From Lysinibacillus sp. SGAir0095 (GTDB lineage Bacteria > Bacillota > Bacilli > Bacillales_A > Planococcaceae): a stretch of 64,000 nucleotides of DNA. Below the pieces are notes generated by a model. It was not told the origin of the DNA. It saw only the letters and a program-made list of their open reading frames with translations, and searched no databases. The stretch covers positions 3,936,001 through 4,000,000 of the forward strand of contig NZ_CP028083.1 of assembly GCF_005491425.1 (NCBI RefSeq), given 5' to 3'. Made by a program: the position numbers and the translations under genes. Within the stretch, counting starts at the first letter, position 1; each line of letters opens with the position of its first letter. Below, piece after piece: positions 38,427 to 50,437 of this stretch.

Positions 38427-39257
38427 TTATTTTTTACGAGAACGAATGATAAACTTACTAGTTTTGTTTTTCTTTTTACGAGTTTTGTAACCAAGAGCTG
38501 GTTTACCCCATGGTGTCATTGGTGATTTACGTCCGATTGGAGAACGTCCTTCACCACCACCGTGTGGGTGATCATTAGGGTTCATTACAGAACCACGAAC
38601 TGTTGGACGTTTACCTAACCAACGAGAACGACCAGCTTTACCAATGTGGATAAGTTCGTGTTGCTCGTTACCAACTTGACCGATTGTTGCGCGGCAAGTT
38701 GCTAATATTAAGCGAACTTCACCAGATTGTAAACGAACGATTACATATTTACCTTCACGACCAAGTACTTGCGCAGAAGTACCAGCAGAACGTACTAATT
38801 GTCCGCCTTTACCAGGTTTTAACTCGATGTTATGGATTGTTGTACCCATTGGGATGTTTGCTAATGGTAAAGCGTTACCTACTTTAATGTCAGCATCTGG
38901 ACCAGAAACGATTGTTTGACCAACTTCTAATCCTTTAGGTGCTAAGATGTAACGTTTTTCACCGTCAGCATAATTAATTAATGCGATATTCGCAGAGCGG
39001 TTTGGATCATATTCAATAGTAGCTACGCGTGCAGGAATTCCGTCTTTAGTACGTTTGAAGTCGATTACGCGGTATTGCTTCTTATGACCACCACCATGAT
39101 GACGAACAGTAATTTTACCTTGGTTATTACGACCAGCTTTGCGTTTAATTGGTTCTAATAATGACTTTTCAGGCTTATTAGTTGTGATTTCCGCAAAATC
39201 AGATGAAGTCATATTACGACGTCCATTTGAGGTTGGTTTATACTTTTTAATCGCCAT
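38427..39257 (-). CDS. rplB: 50S ribosomal protein L2
   Basis: The 276-residue protein, needed for subunit joining and peptidyl transfer, has [34 protein letters not shown] and [20 protein letters not shown] with the conserved His near the catalytic centre. Confidence 0.98.
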   Translation of the reverse strand: MAIKKYKPTSNGRRNMTSSDFAEITTNKPEKSLLEPIKRKAGRNNQGKITVRHHGGGHKKQYRVIDFKRTKDGIPARVATIEYDPNRSANIALINYADGEKRYILAPKGLEVGQTIVSGPDADIKVGNALPLANIPMGTTIHNIELKPGKGGQLVRSAGTSAQVLGREGKYVIVRLQSGEVRLILATCRATIGQVGNEQHELIHIGKAGRSRWLGKRPTVRGSVMNPNDHPHGGGEGRSPIGRKSPMTPWGKPALGYKTRKKKNKTSKFIIRSRKK

Positions 39258-39304
39258 GTGTTTTCCCTCCTTCTTGAATGTTCGATTTCTTTCCTTGTCG
39301 GAAA

Positions 39305-39589
39305 TTAGATATCAAAAATTTCGATTTCTTTGCTATCAGCAGTTAATTTAACGATTGCTTTACGACGTTTGTTAGTGTATCCGCCGAATTTACCAACACG
39401 TTTAAATTTACCTTTGTAGTTCATGATGTTAACTTTATCAACTGTTACGCCAAAGATTTCTTGTACAGCATCTTTAACTTGAGTTTTGTTAGCGCGAACA
39501 TCAACTTCAAAAGTGTATTTTTTCTCAGCCATAAGCTCAGAAGAACGCTCAGTAATGACCGGACGTTTTAGAATATCACGTGCTTCCAT
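39305..39589 (-). CDS. rplW: 50S ribosomal protein L23
   Basis: The 94-residue exit-tunnel protein, docking site for trigger factor and SRP, has [40 protein letters not shown] and [10 protein letters not shown]. Its start shares one base with the rplD stop. Confidence 0.98.
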   Translation of the reverse strand: MEARDILKRPVITERSSELMAEKKYTFEVDVRANKTQVKDAVQEIFGVTVDKVNIMNYKGKFKRVGKFGGYTNKRRKAIVKLTADSKEIEIFDI

Positions 39590-40212
39590 TATCCAAGCAC
39601 CTCCTCAACTTTTTCTACAGCAGCTTTTGTGAATACAACTTTTTCGTGACCTAAAAGATCAAGAACGTTGATTCCAGAAGCCGTTAAAACAGTTACGCCA
39701 GGGATGTTACGAGCAGATAATGCTACGTTTTCATCTAATTCAGCTGTAACGAATAAAGCTTTCTTTTCGATGTTTAGGTTACCTAAAATCGCTTTGAAAT
39801 CTTTTGTTTTTGGTGCAGCTAATTGCAATGCATCAAGAACTAATAAGTTTTGTTCTCCAACTTTAGCTGATAAAGCTGATTTAAGAGCTAAACGACGAAC
39901 TTTTTTCGGTAATTTGTAGCTGTAGCTACGTGGAGTTGGACCGAATACAGTACCACCGCCACGCCATTGTGGAGAGCGGATAGAACCTTGACGAGCACGA
40001 CCAGTTCCTTTTTGGCGCCATGGTTTACGTCCACCACCAGCAACTTCAGAACGGTTTTTAACTTTATGATTACCTTGACGTAGAGAAGCGCGTTGTGCTA
40101 CTACTGCGTCGAATAATACTGCTTCATTTGGCTCAATACCGAATACTAAATCGTTTAATTCGATTTCACCTACAGAAGCGCCTGTTTGACTAAGTACAGA
40201 TACTTTTGTCAT
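39589..40212 (-). CDS. rplD: 50S ribosomal protein L4
   Basis: This 207-residue protein has an extended loop ([20 protein letters not shown], then [20 protein letters not shown]) reaching the tunnel. L4 is a classical autogenous regulator of the S10 operon, which makes the structured leader at 41225-41349 its likely target. Confidence 0.98.
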   Translation of the reverse strand: MTKVSVLSQTGASVGEIELNDLVFGIEPNEAVLFDAVVAQRASLRQGNHKVKNRSEVAGGGRKPWRQKGTGRARQGSIRSPQWRGGGTVFGPTPRSYSYKLPKKVRRLALKSALSAKVGEQNLLVLDALQLAAPKTKDFKAILGNLNIEKKALFVTAELDENVALSARNIPGVTVLTASGINVLDLLGHEKVVFTKAAVEKVEEVLG

Positions 40213-40238
40213 TCCTGTTTCCTCCTTTCTTCGAGAAA

Positions 40239-40868
40239 TTATTTAGATTTTACAGCAGTTTTCACTGTAACTAATGCTTTACGAGAACCAGGAACATTAC
40301 CTTTAACAAGTAGTAAGTTACGCTCAGCATCTACTTTTACGATTTCGATGTTTTGGATTGTAACTACATTTCCACCCATTTGACCAGGTAAATTCTTTTG
40401 TTTGAATACGCGGTTCGGAGCAACTGGACCCATTGAACCAGGACGACGGTGGTAACGAGAACCGTGGGCCATAGGACCACGAGATTGTCCGTGGCGTTTA
40501 ATAACACCCTGGAAACCTTTACCTTTAGTAACACCTGTTACATCTACTACATCGCCTTCTGCGAAAATTTCTACTTTGACTTCTTGACCAACCTCGTACT
40601 CTTCCACACTTACGTTGCGGAATTCACGAATGAAGCGCTTAGGAGCAGTATTCGCTTTTGCTACGTGACCTTGTTCTGGTTTGTTAGAAAGCTTTACGCG
40701 CTTGTCTTCGAAACCAACTTGAATTGCTTCGTAACCGTCTGTTTCAACAGTTTTCTTTTGAAGAACTACGTTTGGAGTAGCTTCGATAACTGTTACAGGG
40801 ATTAAATCACCATTCTCAGCGAAAACTTGTGTCATACCAACTTTTCTACCTAAGATTCCTTTAGCCAT
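40239..40868 (-). CDS. rplC: 50S ribosomal protein L3
   Basis: The 209-residue assembly initiator has [40 protein letters not shown] and [20 protein letters not shown], with the Gln-containing [10 protein letters not shown] segment near the peptidyl transferase centre. Confidence 0.98.
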   Translation of the reverse strand: MAKGILGRKVGMTQVFAENGDLIPVTVIEATPNVVLQKKTVETDGYEAIQVGFEDKRVKLSNKPEQGHVAKANTAPKRFIREFRNVSVEEYEVGQEVKVEIFAEGDVVDVTGVTKGKGFQGVIKRHGQSRGPMAHGSRYHRRPGSMGPVAPNRVFKQKNLPGQMGGNVVTIQNIEIVKVDAERNLLLVKGNVPGSRKALVTVKTAVKSK

Positions 40869-40915
40869 TTGTCACACCTCCTGTGATTATTAAAAAATTC
40901 TATTTGTTTTTACCA

Positions 40916-41350
<435 letters not shown>

Positions 41351-41355
41351 TCAAC

Positions 41356-41384
41356 ATTATATACAATAAAAAAAGAATAAGCAA
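41356..41384 (-). promoter_or_regulatory. sigma-A promoter of the S10-spc-alpha superoperon
   Basis: On the minus strand TTGCTT (41379-41384), a 17-bp AT-rich spacer and TATAAT (41356-41361) give a near-consensus promoter. It starts the ribosomal superoperon afresh just downstream of the Bce module. Confidence 0.85.
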
Positions 41385-41543
41385 GTGTTTTTGCTAAATT
41401 CTTTTCAATTGTCGTCTTTTATACTTCGCTTTTCTACATAATGTTTCAAAGCCTTTATTAGTATATAAGAAATCTTATACTATATCAAACATTTCTTCAT
41501 ACTTTATAAGTGGTAATTTGAGTTCCGATTCCTTTAATATGTA

Positions 41544-41575
41544 AAATCGCTTCCCGTTTGTGCAGGAAGCGATTT
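41544..41575 (-). terminator. bceAB terminator
   Basis: AAATCGCTTCC and GGAAGCGATTT form a perfect 11-bp stem with a 10-nt loop, 47 nt past the permease stop. The minus-strand tail (TTTACATATT) is only moderately T-rich. Confidence 0.7.
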
Positions 41576-41621
41576 ATTATACTATTCAAATATCTTACCT
41601 ATATAAATAGAGTTTCTTCTA

Positions 41622-43601
41622 TTATAATGATTCTCTTACTACCTTCTTATAGTATTGTATTGAAAGGATCGCAAATACTGCATACATGATTATATAAAGA
41701 GTCATTATAATAACTAACGGTGCAACCAGCTCTGTACCAAATAGCCACCAGCCAGATTTTACTGCAAAGTAACTGTGTAATAAACCAATAGCTAATGGTA
41801 CCCCAAAATTAAATAATTGTTTTGCGTAAATTCCCTTTAATAGATCATTTGTCGAAAATCCGATCTTACGAAGAGTTTTGTAAGATTCTCTTTCATCCTC
41901 TGCTTCTGCCATTTGTTTAAAGTACAGGATACTGCCTGTAGTTAGTAAAAAGGCAAGTCCTAAAAAGGCCGTAACAAAGATGGTTAATCCTAAGGATGTA
42001 ATATTTCTTTTTCTTATTTCTTCATAGGATTGCAAGGCAAAGCTATAATTATTTTCTTCTGCAATCACTATAGTTCTTTCATCTTCTAGATCTTTATAAA
42101 TCTCTTCAGCTTGGTCCTTATCTTGCTCATCGATAAGATTTATACCTATTTGAGAAGTGTATTTAGTTTCTTGTAGACTTTTTAACTTTATCTCTTCAAA
42201 TACTTCATCCGTTACTACTAATATTGGACTTCCGAATGTTACTTGTTCTGATAGCATAAAATCTTCTCGTATTTCTTTGATATATAACGGTACCTCGGTC
42301 TCGCCTGCTTTAACTGTAATTTCTTTTCCGGCTTTTAGGGGCAATATCTCGGCCAAGACATTAACATAGCTGGTTAATAAAGCTTCCCCTTCCGCGAGCT
42401 GTACATCCGGTTCTACTTGGTGTAATTGACTTAAAGAAACAACGGTAGTTTCCGATTCTCCTTCAAATAAAGTAATTTCTTCTAAATGATCCGATACCAA
42501 ATCCCTAATATTAAGCATTACACTCGAAATGCTATATGTGTCTTGTTCGAATTCGATTCCTTTACTCTCTAATTGCTCTATAAACTCGGTACCTTTGTTG
42601 TTTAATAGAATATAGTCATATGGTGATGACTGTCTGGCATTTGTTCCTGAGGAATAGTATGAAATATAAGATAAACTCATTATTCCCACTGCTAATCCCG
42701 TTAATAGTGTGATGAGTGTAAGTGATTTCGAATTTCCTTTCATTCGATGCATAATAGGCGTTACTGCTAATACATCCGTTACTTTCAAATGACCTTTCTT
42801 TTTTGCACGTATCCCATTCATTACAAGCGAAACAGAATAACGGAAGAAAAGGAATGTACCTAACATAGTGGCAGCTAATATGATAATCATGTTTAAAAAC
42901 AAATTATTTAAGATTCCTGATTTAACATCAAATAAAATTGTTGAAAAATAATATCCAAAGGCAATTAAAAGCAACCCTATTAACCCCATCACTGATTGGA
43001 AGATACTAAATCGTTTCACTCGCTCATCAGCTCTTTTTGAAGCACTAAACAAAGATAATAATGAAACTCGTCGTACCATCCAGACTAGCTGCAAGATAAT
43101 TACTACTAATAGAATCGCGAAGATTGTAACCGATTGTTTGAATGCTTCCTGGGAAAAGGATAGATTGATCACCATATCAATCTCCAACATTTTAATTAGA
43201 ATCATGGCAAATAATCGGGAACTTAAAAAGCCAAAAATCATTCCTATACAAACTGCTAATACAAATAGAACAATATTTTCTAATGCAATTAAACGAACAA
43301 CTAATCCCTTTGTCATTCCGATTAGTTGATATAGACCAATCTCTTTACTTCTTCTTTTCATGAAAAGTTGGCTTGCGTAAAGAACAAACAACGTAATAAT
43401 TACATATAAAATATAGCTTGCAGCACTGAAACCTGCATTTGCTGTTCCACTTCGTTCTAGTGCCTCAGTTACACTCGGATTATATTGTAATGTGGTAAAG
43501 GAAAAGCACAGCGTCACACTAAAAATAAGAGCAAAGAAGTATAAATAATACTGCTTGAGGTTCTTTCGCATACTTCGGAAAACTAATCGACTAAGCGTCA
43601 T
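41622..43601 (-). CDS. bceB: BceB-type ABC permease (antimicrobial peptide sensing/detoxification)
   Basis: This about 659-residue permease has FtsX-type domains near each end and about ten membrane segments. The large extracellular region, about residues 320-530, is the hallmark of BceB-type transporters that recognise cell-wall-active peptides such as bacitracin. [20 protein letters not shown] at the start is typical. ATG 43601 overlaps bceA by 11 bases; upstream GTG and ATG codons in frame overlap the AGGTGGTG ribosome site. Specific peptide is unknown. Confidence 0.9.
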   Translation of the reverse strand: MTLSRLVFRSMRKNLKQYYLYFFALIFSVTLCFSFTTLQYNPSVTEALERSGTANAGFSAASYILYVIITLFVLYASQLFMKRRSKEIGLYQLIGMTKGLVVRLIALENIVLFVLAVCIGMIFGFLSSRLFAMILIKMLEIDMVINLSFSQEAFKQSVTIFAILLVVIILQLVWMVRRVSLLSLFSASKRADERVKRFSIFQSVMGLIGLLLIAFGYYFSTILFDVKSGILNNLFLNMIIILAATMLGTFLFFRYSVSLVMNGIRAKKKGHLKVTDVLAVTPIMHRMKGNSKSLTLITLLTGLAVGIMSLSYISYYSSGTNARQSSPYDYILLNNKGTEFIEQLESKGIEFEQDTYSISSVMLNIRDLVSDHLEEITLFEGESETTVVSLSQLHQVEPDVQLAEGEALLTSYVNVLAEILPLKAGKEITVKAGETEVPLYIKEIREDFMLSEQVTFGSPILVVTDEVFEEIKLKSLQETKYTSQIGINLIDEQDKDQAEEIYKDLEDERTIVIAEENNYSFALQSYEEIRKRNITSLGLTIFVTAFLGLAFLLTTGSILYFKQMAEAEDERESYKTLRKIGFSTNDLLKGIYAKQLFNFGVPLAIGLLHSYFAVKSGWWLFGTELVAPLVIIMTLYIIMYAVFAILSIQYYKKVVRESL

Positions 43602-44352
43602 AACCATCACCACCTAGTACACTTTGCGTACTCATAATTTGTTGGAAAAATTGTTGTCTAGTTTTATCGCCTCTATAAAGTTCAGTGTAGATTGCACCAT
43701 CCTTTAAAAATAGCACCCGTGAACAGAAACTTGCAGCAACCGAGTCATGTGTTACCATCATGATTGTAACTGATTTTTGTTGATTTATTTTTTCTAAATT
43801 CGTTAATAATGCTGTCGCCGATTTTGAATCCAGGGCACCTGTAGGCTCGTCGGCGAACACTAAGGCAGGGTTTGTTATTAAGGCACGCGCAGCTGAAGTT
43901 CTTTGCTTCTGTCCCCCTGACGCTTCATTTGGATATTTATTTAGGATATCTTCAATTCCTAGTAAACCGACAATCTCCTTCAACCGACTTTCCGCAACTG
44001 CTCTTGGCAGCTTACTAATAGAAAATGGTAGTAAAATGTTCTCTTTCATTGTTAACGTATCGAGTAGATTATAATCTTGGAAGATGAACCCTAGCTGTTC
44101 ACGTCTAAATCGAGCAAGTTCCTTTTCTTTCATCCCATTCAAGCTTTGGCCATTGATTTCTACCACGCCTTCTGTTGGGTGATCAATCGAGCATAATACA
44201 TTTAATAGAGTTGTTTTACCTGATCCAGATGGCCCCATGATTCCAACAAATTCACCTTTACTTACTTCTATATCAATACCTTTTAGTACCTCTTGTGCTG
44301 TTGATTTTTTTCCATATATTTTTCTTATCTTTCTACCAACTAAAACCGACAC
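43591..44352 (-). CDS. bceA: BceA-type ABC transporter ATPase
   Basis: The 253-residue ATPase has [12 protein letters not shown] (Walker A), [20 protein letters not shown], signature [15 protein letters not shown] (Ala for the usual Leu, common in this family), [15 protein letters not shown] and [19 protein letters not shown]. It forms the transporter with BceB. A BceR-like box is found upstream, at the end of the kinase gene. Confidence 0.92.
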   Translation of the reverse strand: MSVLVGRKIRKIYGKKSTAQEVLKGIDIEVSKGEFVGIMGPSGSGKTTLLNVLCSIDHPTEGVVEINGQSLNGMKEKELARFRREQLGFIFQDYNLLDTLTMKENILLPFSISKLPRAVAESRLKEIVGLLGIEDILNKYPNEASGGQKQRTSAARALITNPALVFADEPTGALDSKSATALLTNLEKINQQKSVTIMMVTHDSVAASFCSRVLFLKDGAIYTELYRGDKTRQQFFQQIMSTQSVLGGDGYDA

Positions 44353-44443
44353 TTCATCATTCTCCCCTTTCTTTAATTATCTTCATTGTACAGCTGATAT
44401 ATTCTTTCTACCTCCGATTTAAATGACAAAAATAAAGGGTAGG

Positions 44444-44457
44444 TGACAATTTTGTCA
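44444..44457. promoter_or_regulatory. BceR-type binding site upstream of bceAB
   Basis: TGACAATTTTGTCA consists of inverted arms TGACA/TGTCA with a 4-bp spacer, as in BceR-family operators. It overlaps the kinase stop and lies 92-105 bp before the bceA start. This fits induction of bceAB by its own two-component system. Confidence 0.65.
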
Positions 44458-45474
44458 TCTACCGAAACTATTTTGATATTCATTTTGTAATGGGAGTTTT
44501 AATGTGAAAACTGACCCTTTATTTAACTCGGAATTAACTAATATCGCAATTCCAAGACTTTCACAAGCCTTTTGTGCTAAATAAAGACCCATCCCCGTTG
44601 ATTGTACAGATTCACGCCCTATTGTCCCAGTGTATGACTTTTGGAAGATTCGAGGTAAATCTTCAGGGCGTATACCGATTCCAAAGTCTTTAAAGTGCAG
44701 AAGCAAGTGACCTGCATCGTCTATTTCCGTGTATATATTGATTTCACTGTTTTCTCGGCTATATTTTATAGCATTTGAAAGAATTTGACGTACGATAAAG
44801 GATAGCCATTTCTTGTCTGAAATAGTCTCCTGCACTAACACGTCTATCTGAAAACCAATCCCTTTATCCATACACCATGACTGAAATTCGCGTATTTCTT
44901 TGAAGACGACAGATTTCAAGGCAACTTTCTCTAAACGATTATCCTTTTCAATCGAAGCTAACCTTGTGTGATGTAATTGTTGATCCAATAACAAATGTGT
45001 TCTCATCCATTCATTCTCAAGCCTAGAGCGAAGCTTGAGATCCTCTACCTGCTCGATCATCAGCTTCATCGCTGTAAGTGGTGCTTTCATTTCATGTACC
45101 CAGGCGAGTTGAGCTTCCGTATCCTCCAGTAGCTGTACTCTAGATTGATTCAATAGATTTTCTTTTTGTTCAATAACATTTAGGAGCTCCTCAAAATATT
45201 TCCGTTGAAAAGGTGTAAGAGAAGTGTTTTCTGAATATAAGAACTCTATTGGATTCGACAAATTTCCCAGGAAATGAGCTAACCCTTGAGTTTCTTTAAT
45301 GTACCGCCAAATTAAGAAGAATAGTACCAACATTAGCGTGATTATATTAAAATAACTAACCGATATCCCAGAGAAACCCGCATCTAAAAAGAATAGTATA
45401 TTAATAAATAAGAGTAAAATGAAGATAAAAGTTATCCATGCCCAACGCTCTTTTAAAAACAATAGAAAAAACAT
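44455..45474 (-). CDS. bceS: BceS-type intramembrane-sensing histidine kinase
   Basis: The 339-residue kinase has two close N-terminal helices (about 12-31 and 41-57) with almost no extracellular loop, as in kinases that sense flux through the partner ABC transporter rather than the peptide itself. LAWVHEMKAPLTAMKLMIEQ holds the phosphoryl His (H127), followed by QILSNAIKYSRENSEI (N box), FGIGIRPEDLPRIF and TGMGLYLAQK (G boxes). It starts 9 nt after bceR. Confidence 0.92.
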   Translation of the reverse strand: MFFLLFLKERWAWITFIFILLLFINILFFLDAGFSGISVSYFNIITLMLVLFFLIWRYIKETQGLAHFLGNLSNPIEFLYSENTSLTPFQRKYFEELLNVIEQKENLLNQSRVQLLEDTEAQLAWVHEMKAPLTAMKLMIEQVEDLKLRSRLENEWMRTHLLLDQQLHHTRLASIEKDNRLEKVALKSVVFKEIREFQSWCMDKGIGFQIDVLVQETISDKKWLSFIVRQILSNAIKYSRENSEINIYTEIDDAGHLLLHFKDFGIGIRPEDLPRIFQKSYTGTIGRESVQSTGMGLYLAQKACESLGIAILVNSELNKGSVFTLKLPLQNEYQNSFGR

Positions 45475-45483
45475 TTGTCACCT

Positions 45484-46167
45484 CTATAATGTAATGGCCA
45501 TATAACCAAGGCCCTTTTTCGTTACAATAGCATCCTTTAAACCTATCTCTTCAAGTTTGATACGTAAACGATTTACATTGACCGTTAACGTGTTATCGTT
45601 AACGAAGCGCTCATCATCCCAAAGTTTGCGCATCAATTCATCCCTTGCAACAACTTTATCTACCTGTTGTAAAAGCAATCTTAGTATAAAGAGCTCATTT
45701 TTCGTCAGCTCACATGATTTACTGTCTAACAGGACAATCCCTTTACTATAGTCTACCGTTGCACTATTCCATCGAATGAGCTCTGGTTGTTCTTCAGTAT
45801 AATCATATGTGCGTCGTAAAATAGCTTGTACCTTCGCTAACAAAACATCCATATTAAAGGGCTTCTGTATAAAGTCGTCTGCTCCCATCTGCATGGCCAT
45901 CACCATATCCATTGGATGATCCCGAGAAGATAAAAATAGGATAGGCACTTTGGAGATCGTACGAATTTCCCTGCACCAGTGGAATCCATCATATGCGGGT
46001 AATTGTATATCAATAATGACTAACTGTGGTTTTTCTTCGATAAAATAATCCATCACTTTTTGAAAGTCGGGAGGGCCAATGATTTGCATTTGCCAGCTAA
46101 TAAAGCGTTCCTGAATCATTTCAAAAATTGATTGATTATCTTCAATTAAAAGTACCTTGGTTAACAT
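45484..46167 (-). CDS. bceR: BceR-type response regulator
   Basis: The 227-residue regulator has a receiver domain (IEDN at the start, phospho-Asp D53 in VIIDIQLPAYDG, FLSSRDH, then KPF) and an OmpR-type winged helix with TKNELFILRLLLQQ and VNDNTLTVNVNRLRIKLEEI. It should bind the TGACA-N4-TGTCA box before bceA. It is the first gene of the module. Confidence 0.93.
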   Translation of the reverse strand: MLTKVLLIEDNQSIFEMIQERFISWQMQIIGPPDFQKVMDYFIEEKPQLVIIDIQLPAYDGFHWCREIRTISKVPILFLSSRDHPMDMVMAMQMGADDFIQKPFNMDVLLAKVQAILRRTYDYTEEQPELIRWNSATVDYSKGIVLLDSKSCELTKNELFILRLLLQQVDKVVARDELMRKLWDDERFVNDNTLTVNVNRLRIKLEEIGLKDAIVTKKGLGYMAITL

Positions 46168-46267
46168 ATCACCACTCCTCTTACCTATTGTAACATTGAG
46201 AGTAATCTTTAAGGGAAAATTTTACAACATTAATTCTATTATAGGTAGGTTTGCGTATTGTTTTTCA

Positions 46268-46305
46268 TAAAAAAAACCAATTCGCGAGCGTCCCCACGAA
46301 TTGGT
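46268..46305 (-). terminator. str operon terminator after tuf
   Basis: On the minus strand ACCAATTCG and CGAATTGGT form a perfect stem followed by at least eight T, 25 nt past the tuf stop. It isolates the Bce module from the str operon. Confidence 0.93.
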
Positions 46306-46329
46306 CGAAAGTTTAAGTTATAAACTTTA

Positions 46330-47517
46330 TTATTTTTGGATTGAAGCTACTACTCCAGCTCCAACAGTACGGCCACCCTCACGGATAGAGAATTTAGTAC
46401 CTTCTTCAAGAGCGATTGGAGAGATTAACTCAACGTTCATTTCGATGTTGTCACCAGGCATAACCATTTCTACGCCTTCTGGTAAGTTGATAACACCAGT
46501 TACGTCAGTTGTACGGAAGTAGAACTGAGGACGGTAGTTAGAGAAGAATGGAGTGTGACGTCCACCTTCTTCTTTTGATAAAACGTAAACTTCTGCTTTG
46601 AAAGTAGTGTGTGGAGTGATTGAGCCTGGTTTAGCTAATACTTGTCCACGTTGGATATCTTCACGAGCAACCCCACGAAGTAAAGCACCGATGTTGTCAC
46701 CAGCTTCAGCATAGTCTAATAATTTACGGAACATTTCTACACCAGTTACAGTTGTAGATTTAGCTTCTTCGTCGATACCAACGATTTCTACTACGTCACC
46801 AACTTTAACTTGACCGCGTTCTACACGACCAGTAGCAACTGTACCACGACCAGTGATAGAGAATACGTCCTCTACTGGCATCATGAATGGTTTGTCAGTT
46901 TGACGTTCTGGAGTTGGGATATACTCGTCAACAGCGTTCATTAATTCAACGATTTTTTCTTCCCATTCTGCTTCACCTTCAAGAGCTTTAAGAGCAGAAC
47001 CTTTGATTACTGGTAGATCGTCGCCTGGGAATTCGTATTCAGAAAGTAAATCACGTACTTCCATTTCTACTAATTCTAATAATTCTTCGTCATCAACCAT
47101 ATCACATTTGTTTAAGAATACTACTAAGTAAGGTACACCTACTTGACGTGATAAAAGGATGTGCTCACGAGTTTGTGGCATTGGACCATCAGCAGCAGAT
47201 ACTACTAAGATACCGCCGTCCATTTGAGCAGCACCAGTGATCATGTTTTTAACATAGTCAGCGTGTCCTGGGCAGTCAACGTGTGCATAGTGACGAGCTT
47301 CAGTTTCATATTCTACGTGAGAAGTGTTGATTGTGATACCACGTTCTTTTTCTTCTGGAGCGTTATCGATATCAGCGTATGATTTAGCTTCTCCACCCAT
47401 TTTTTTTGAAAGAACTGTAGCGATTGCTGCAGTTAATGTAGTTTTACCATGGTCAACGTGTCCGATTGTACCAATGTTAGCATGCGTTTTCGAACGGTCA
47501 AATTTTTCTTTAGCCAT
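46330..47517 (-). CDS. tuf: elongation factor Tu
   Basis: The 395-residue GTPase delivers aminoacyl-t[17 protein letters not shown] (P-loop), [12 protein letters not shown] (switch I), [13 protein letters not shown] (switch II, catalytic His) and NKCDMVDD (guanine specificity) are intact. It ends [10 protein letters not shown]. It is preceded by a GC-rich hairpin in the fusA-tuf gap. Confidence 0.99.
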   Translation of the reverse strand: MAKEKFDRSKTHANIGTIGHVDHGKTTLTAAIATVLSKKMGGEAKSYADIDNAPEEKERGITINTSHVEYETEARHYAHVDCPGHADYVKNMITGAAQMDGGILVVSAADGPMPQTREHILLSRQVGVPYLVVFLNKCDMVDDEELLELVEMEVRDLLSEYEFPGDDLPVIKGSALKALEGEAEWEEKIVELMNAVDEYIPTPERQTDKPFMMPVEDVFSITGRGTVATGRVERGQVKVGDVVEIVGIDEEAKSTTVTGVEMFRKLLDYAEAGDNIGALLRGVAREDIQRGQVLAKPGSITPHTTFKAEVYVLSKEEGGRHTPFFSNYRPQFYFRTTDVTGVINLPEGVEMVMPGDNIEMNVELISPIALEEGTKFSIREGGRTVGAGVVASIQK

Positions 47518-47565
47518 TAGAGTTAGCCTCCTAAATATGAGTTTATTATTTTTTTATGTTATAAC

Positions 47566-47593
47566 TGCTGGCTGAAAAGGGCCCTTATCAGCC
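47566..47593 (-). other. hairpin in the fusA-tuf spacer without T-run
   Basis: On the minus strand CTGGCTGATAAGGG is followed immediately by CCCTTTTCAGCCAG, complementary except for one T-T pair. No T-run follows, so it is not a normal terminator. It could be a processing or stabilising element that raises tuf over fusA; this is inference. Confidence 0.6.
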
Positions 47594-47645
47594 AGTCAAT
47601 CATAGCTTACAAATTATTTATACTTGATACAAGATGAAATTTCAA

Positions 47646-49724
47646 TTATTCACCTTTATTTTTTTTGATGATTTCTTCAGAAATCGATTTTGGTACATCT
47701 TCATAGTGATCGAATACCATTGAGAATACACCACGACCTTGTGTTGCAGAACGTAATGTAGTCGCATATCCGAACATTTCAGCAAGTGGAACCATTGCAC
47801 GAACAACTTGTGCGTTACCGCGAGCTTCCATACCTTCTACACGTCCACGACGAGAAGTGATGTTACCCATGATATCACCAAGATATTCTTCAGGAATTAC
47901 TACTTCTACTTTCATAATAGGTTCTAAAAGAACTGGGCTACATTTAGAAGCCGCTGCTTTAAGAGCCATAGATGCAGCGATTTTGAAGGCCATTTCGTTT
48001 GAATCGACATCATGGTAAGAACCATCATATAATTTCGCTTTAATGTCGATTAATGGATAACCAGCAATTACACCACGGTCAAGTGAGTCACGAAGACCCG
48101 CTTCAACAGCTGGAATGTATTCACGTGGTACAACCCCACCAACTACTGCGTTTTCAAATTCAAAACCTTTACCTTCTTCATTTGGAGAGAATTCAATCCA
48201 AACGTCACCGTATTGTCCACGACCACCAGATTGGCGAGTGAATTTACCTTGTACTGCAGCTGAACCACGGAAAGTTTCACGGTAAGAAACCTGTGGAGCA
48301 CCCACGTTAGCTTCTACTTTGAACTCACGTTTCATACGGTCAACTAAGATATCAAGGTGAAGCTCACCCATACCAGAGATGATTGTTTGACCAGTTTCTT
48401 GGTCAGTATGTGCACGGAAAGTTGGATCTTCTTCTTGAAGTTTTTGTAAAGCTTGTCCCATTTTATCTTGGTCAGCTTTAGATTTTGGTTCTACAGATAA
48501 AGAGATAACTGGTTCTGGGAATTCCATAGACTCTAGAATAACAAGATTTTTCTCTTCGCAAAGAGTGTCTCCAGTAGTAGTATCTTTAAGACCTACAGCA
48601 GCAGCGATATCTCCAGAGAATACTTTCGAAATTTCTTCACGAGAGTTAGCGTGCATTTGCAGGATACGACCTACACGTTCACGTTTACCTTTTGTAGAGT
48701 TTTGTACGTATGATCCTGATTCTAATACACCAGAATACACACGGAAGAATGTTAACTTACCAACATAAGGGTCAGTCATTACTTTGAATGCTAATGCTGA
48801 GAATGGCTCTGCATCGTCAGAATGACGTACAATTTCTTCACCAGTGTCAGGATCGATACCTTTAATTGCTTCTACATCAGTTGGAGCTGGTAGATAGTCA
48901 ATTACAGCATCAAGCATTAATTGAACACCTTTGTTTTTAAATGCTGTACCACAAATAACTGGGTAGAATTGTACAGATAGTGTAGCTTTACGGATACCAG
49001 CTTTAAGCTCTTCAACAGTGATTTCTTCACCAGCGAAGTATTTCTCCATAAGATCTTCATCTAATTCTGCAACTGCTTCAATTAGTTTTTCGCGGTATTC
49101 TTCAGCTTGCGCTTTATATTCTTCTGGAATTTCACGCTCTTGGATATCAGTACCAAGGTCGTTACCATAGAAAATAGCTTTCATTTCAACTAAATCGATA
49201 ATTGCTTCGAACGCATCTTCAGCACCGATTGCTAATTGAATTGGGTGAGCGTTAGCTTGTAGACGATCATGAAGAGTACCTACCGAATACAGGAAGTCTG
49301 CACCAATTTTATCCATTTTGTTAACGAATACAATACGTGGAACTCCGTAAGTTGTAGCTTGACGCCATACAGTTTCAGTTTGTGGCTCAACACCTGATTG
49401 AGCATCAAGTACTGTTACTGCACCATCAAGTACACGTAAAGAACGTTCAACCTCTACAGTGAAGTCTACGTGTCCTGGTGTATCGATGATGTTAACACGG
49501 TTACCTTTCCATGAAGCTGTTGTCGCAGCAGAAGTGATAGTAATACCACGTTCTTGCTCTTGTTCCATCCAGTCCATTTGAGAAGCACCTTCGTGAGTTT
49601 CACCGATTTTGTGAATCTTACCAGTGTAATAAAGGATACGCTCAGTTGTTGTTGTTTTACCAGCATCAATGTGAGCCATGATCCCAATATTACGTGTATT
49701 CTCTAGTGAGAATTCGCGTTTCAT
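47646..49724 (-). CDS. fusA: elongation factor G
   Basis: The 692-residue translocase has [40 protein letters not shown] and [12 protein letters not shown] in its G domain, and later [19 protein letters not shown] and [19 protein letters not shown] domain IV/V segments. The fusidic-acid-relevant domains show no obvious truncation. It follows rpsG by 93 nt. Confidence 0.99.
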   Translation of the reverse strand: MKREFSLENTRNIGIMAHIDAGKTTTTERILYYTGKIHKIGETHEGASQMDWMEQEQERGITITSAATTASWKGNRVNIIDTPGHVDFTVEVERSLRVLDGAVTVLDAQSGVEPQTETVWRQATTYGVPRIVFVNKMDKIGADFLYSVGTLHDRLQANAHPIQLAIGAEDAFEAIIDLVEMKAIFYGNDLGTDIQEREIPEEYKAQAEEYREKLIEAVAELDEDLMEKYFAGEEITVEELKAGIRKATLSVQFYPVICGTAFKNKGVQLMLDAVIDYLPAPTDVEAIKGIDPDTGEEIVRHSDDAEPFSALAFKVMTDPYVGKLTFFRVYSGVLESGSYVQNSTKGKRERVGRILQMHANSREEISKVFSGDIAAAVGLKDTTTGDTLCEEKNLVILESMEFPEPVISLSVEPKSKADQDKMGQALQKLQEEDPTFRAHTDQETGQTIISGMGELHLDILVDRMKREFKVEANVGAPQVSYRETFRGSAAVQGKFTRQSGGRGQYGDVWIEFSPNEEGKGFEFENAVVGGVVPREYIPAVEAGLRDSLDRGVIAGYPLIDIKAKLYDGSYHDVDSNEMAFKIAASMALKAAASKCSPVLLEPIMKVEVVIPEEYLGDIMGNITSRRGRVEGMEARGNAQVVRAMVPLAEMFGYATTLRSATQGRGVFSMVFDHYEDVPKSISEEIIKKNKGE

Positions 49725-49817
49725 AGGAAATTTCTCCTTCCATATTGGGTGTTACTATTGTTTGAATATATATTTAAATCTACGTACTAGCCAGCAGCTA
49801 GCACGTAGTCTAAAATA

Positions 49818-50288
49818 CTACCAACGATAGTGTGCGAATGCTTTGTTTGCTTCTGCCATTTTGTGCATATCTTCGCGTTTTTTAACTGAAGCACCAGTGT
49901 TGTTAGATGCATCAAGAATTTCGTTAGCTAAACGCTCTTCCATAGTTTTTTCACCACGAAGACGAGAATAGTTAACTAAATAACGAAGACCTAAAGTAAC
50001 ACGACGTTCTGGACGAACTTCAACTGGTACTTGGTAGTTTGAACCACCAACACGGCGAGCACGTACTTCAAGAACTGGCATAATGTTGTTTAAAGCAGCT
50101 TCGAATACTTCGATTGGATTGTTGCCAGAACGTTCTTGAACTAATTGGAACGCACCGTATAAAATCTTTTCAGAAGTACCTCTTTTACCATCAATCATCA
50201 TTTTGTTGATTAAACGAGTTACTAGTTTCGAATTATAAATTGGATCTGGTAACACGTCACGTTTGGAAACAGGACCTTTACGAGGCAT
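49818..50288 (-). CDS. rpsG: 30S ribosomal protein S7
   Basis: The 156-residue organiser of the 30S head has [40 protein letters not shown] and [20 protein letters not shown]. It follows rpsL by 149 nt, a gap larger than usual that holds two adjacent palindromes. Confidence 0.98.
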   Translation of the reverse strand: MPRKGPVSKRDVLPDPIYNSKLVTRLINKMMIDGKRGTSEKILYGAFQLVQERSGNNPIEVFEAALNNIMPVLEVRARRVGGSNYQVPVEVRPERRVTLGLRYLVNYSRLRGEKTMEERLANEILDASNNTGASVKKREDMHKMAEANKAFAHYRW

Positions 50289-50364
50289 GTGTTTTCCTCC
50301 TTTCGAAAATTATCTATTTTATATAATTAAATTGCCGTTTGTACTTTATACTTAGAATTAAAAC

Positions 50365-50386
50365 CGTGGCCACGATTCATATGAAT
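50365..50386 (-). repeat. two adjacent perfect palindromes in the rpsL-rpsG spacer
   Basis: CGTGGCCACG (50365-50374) and ATTCATATGAAT (50375-50386) are each self-complementary and directly abut. In RNA they could form a branched element, with flanking GGAATT/AATTC pairing. This might be a ribosomal-protein binding site; there is no T-run. Confidence 0.5.
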
Positions 50387-50437
50387 TCCAATCTACATAC
50401 AAATAACAAAGGCTAGTTTGTCTTTTAGGAAACTAAA

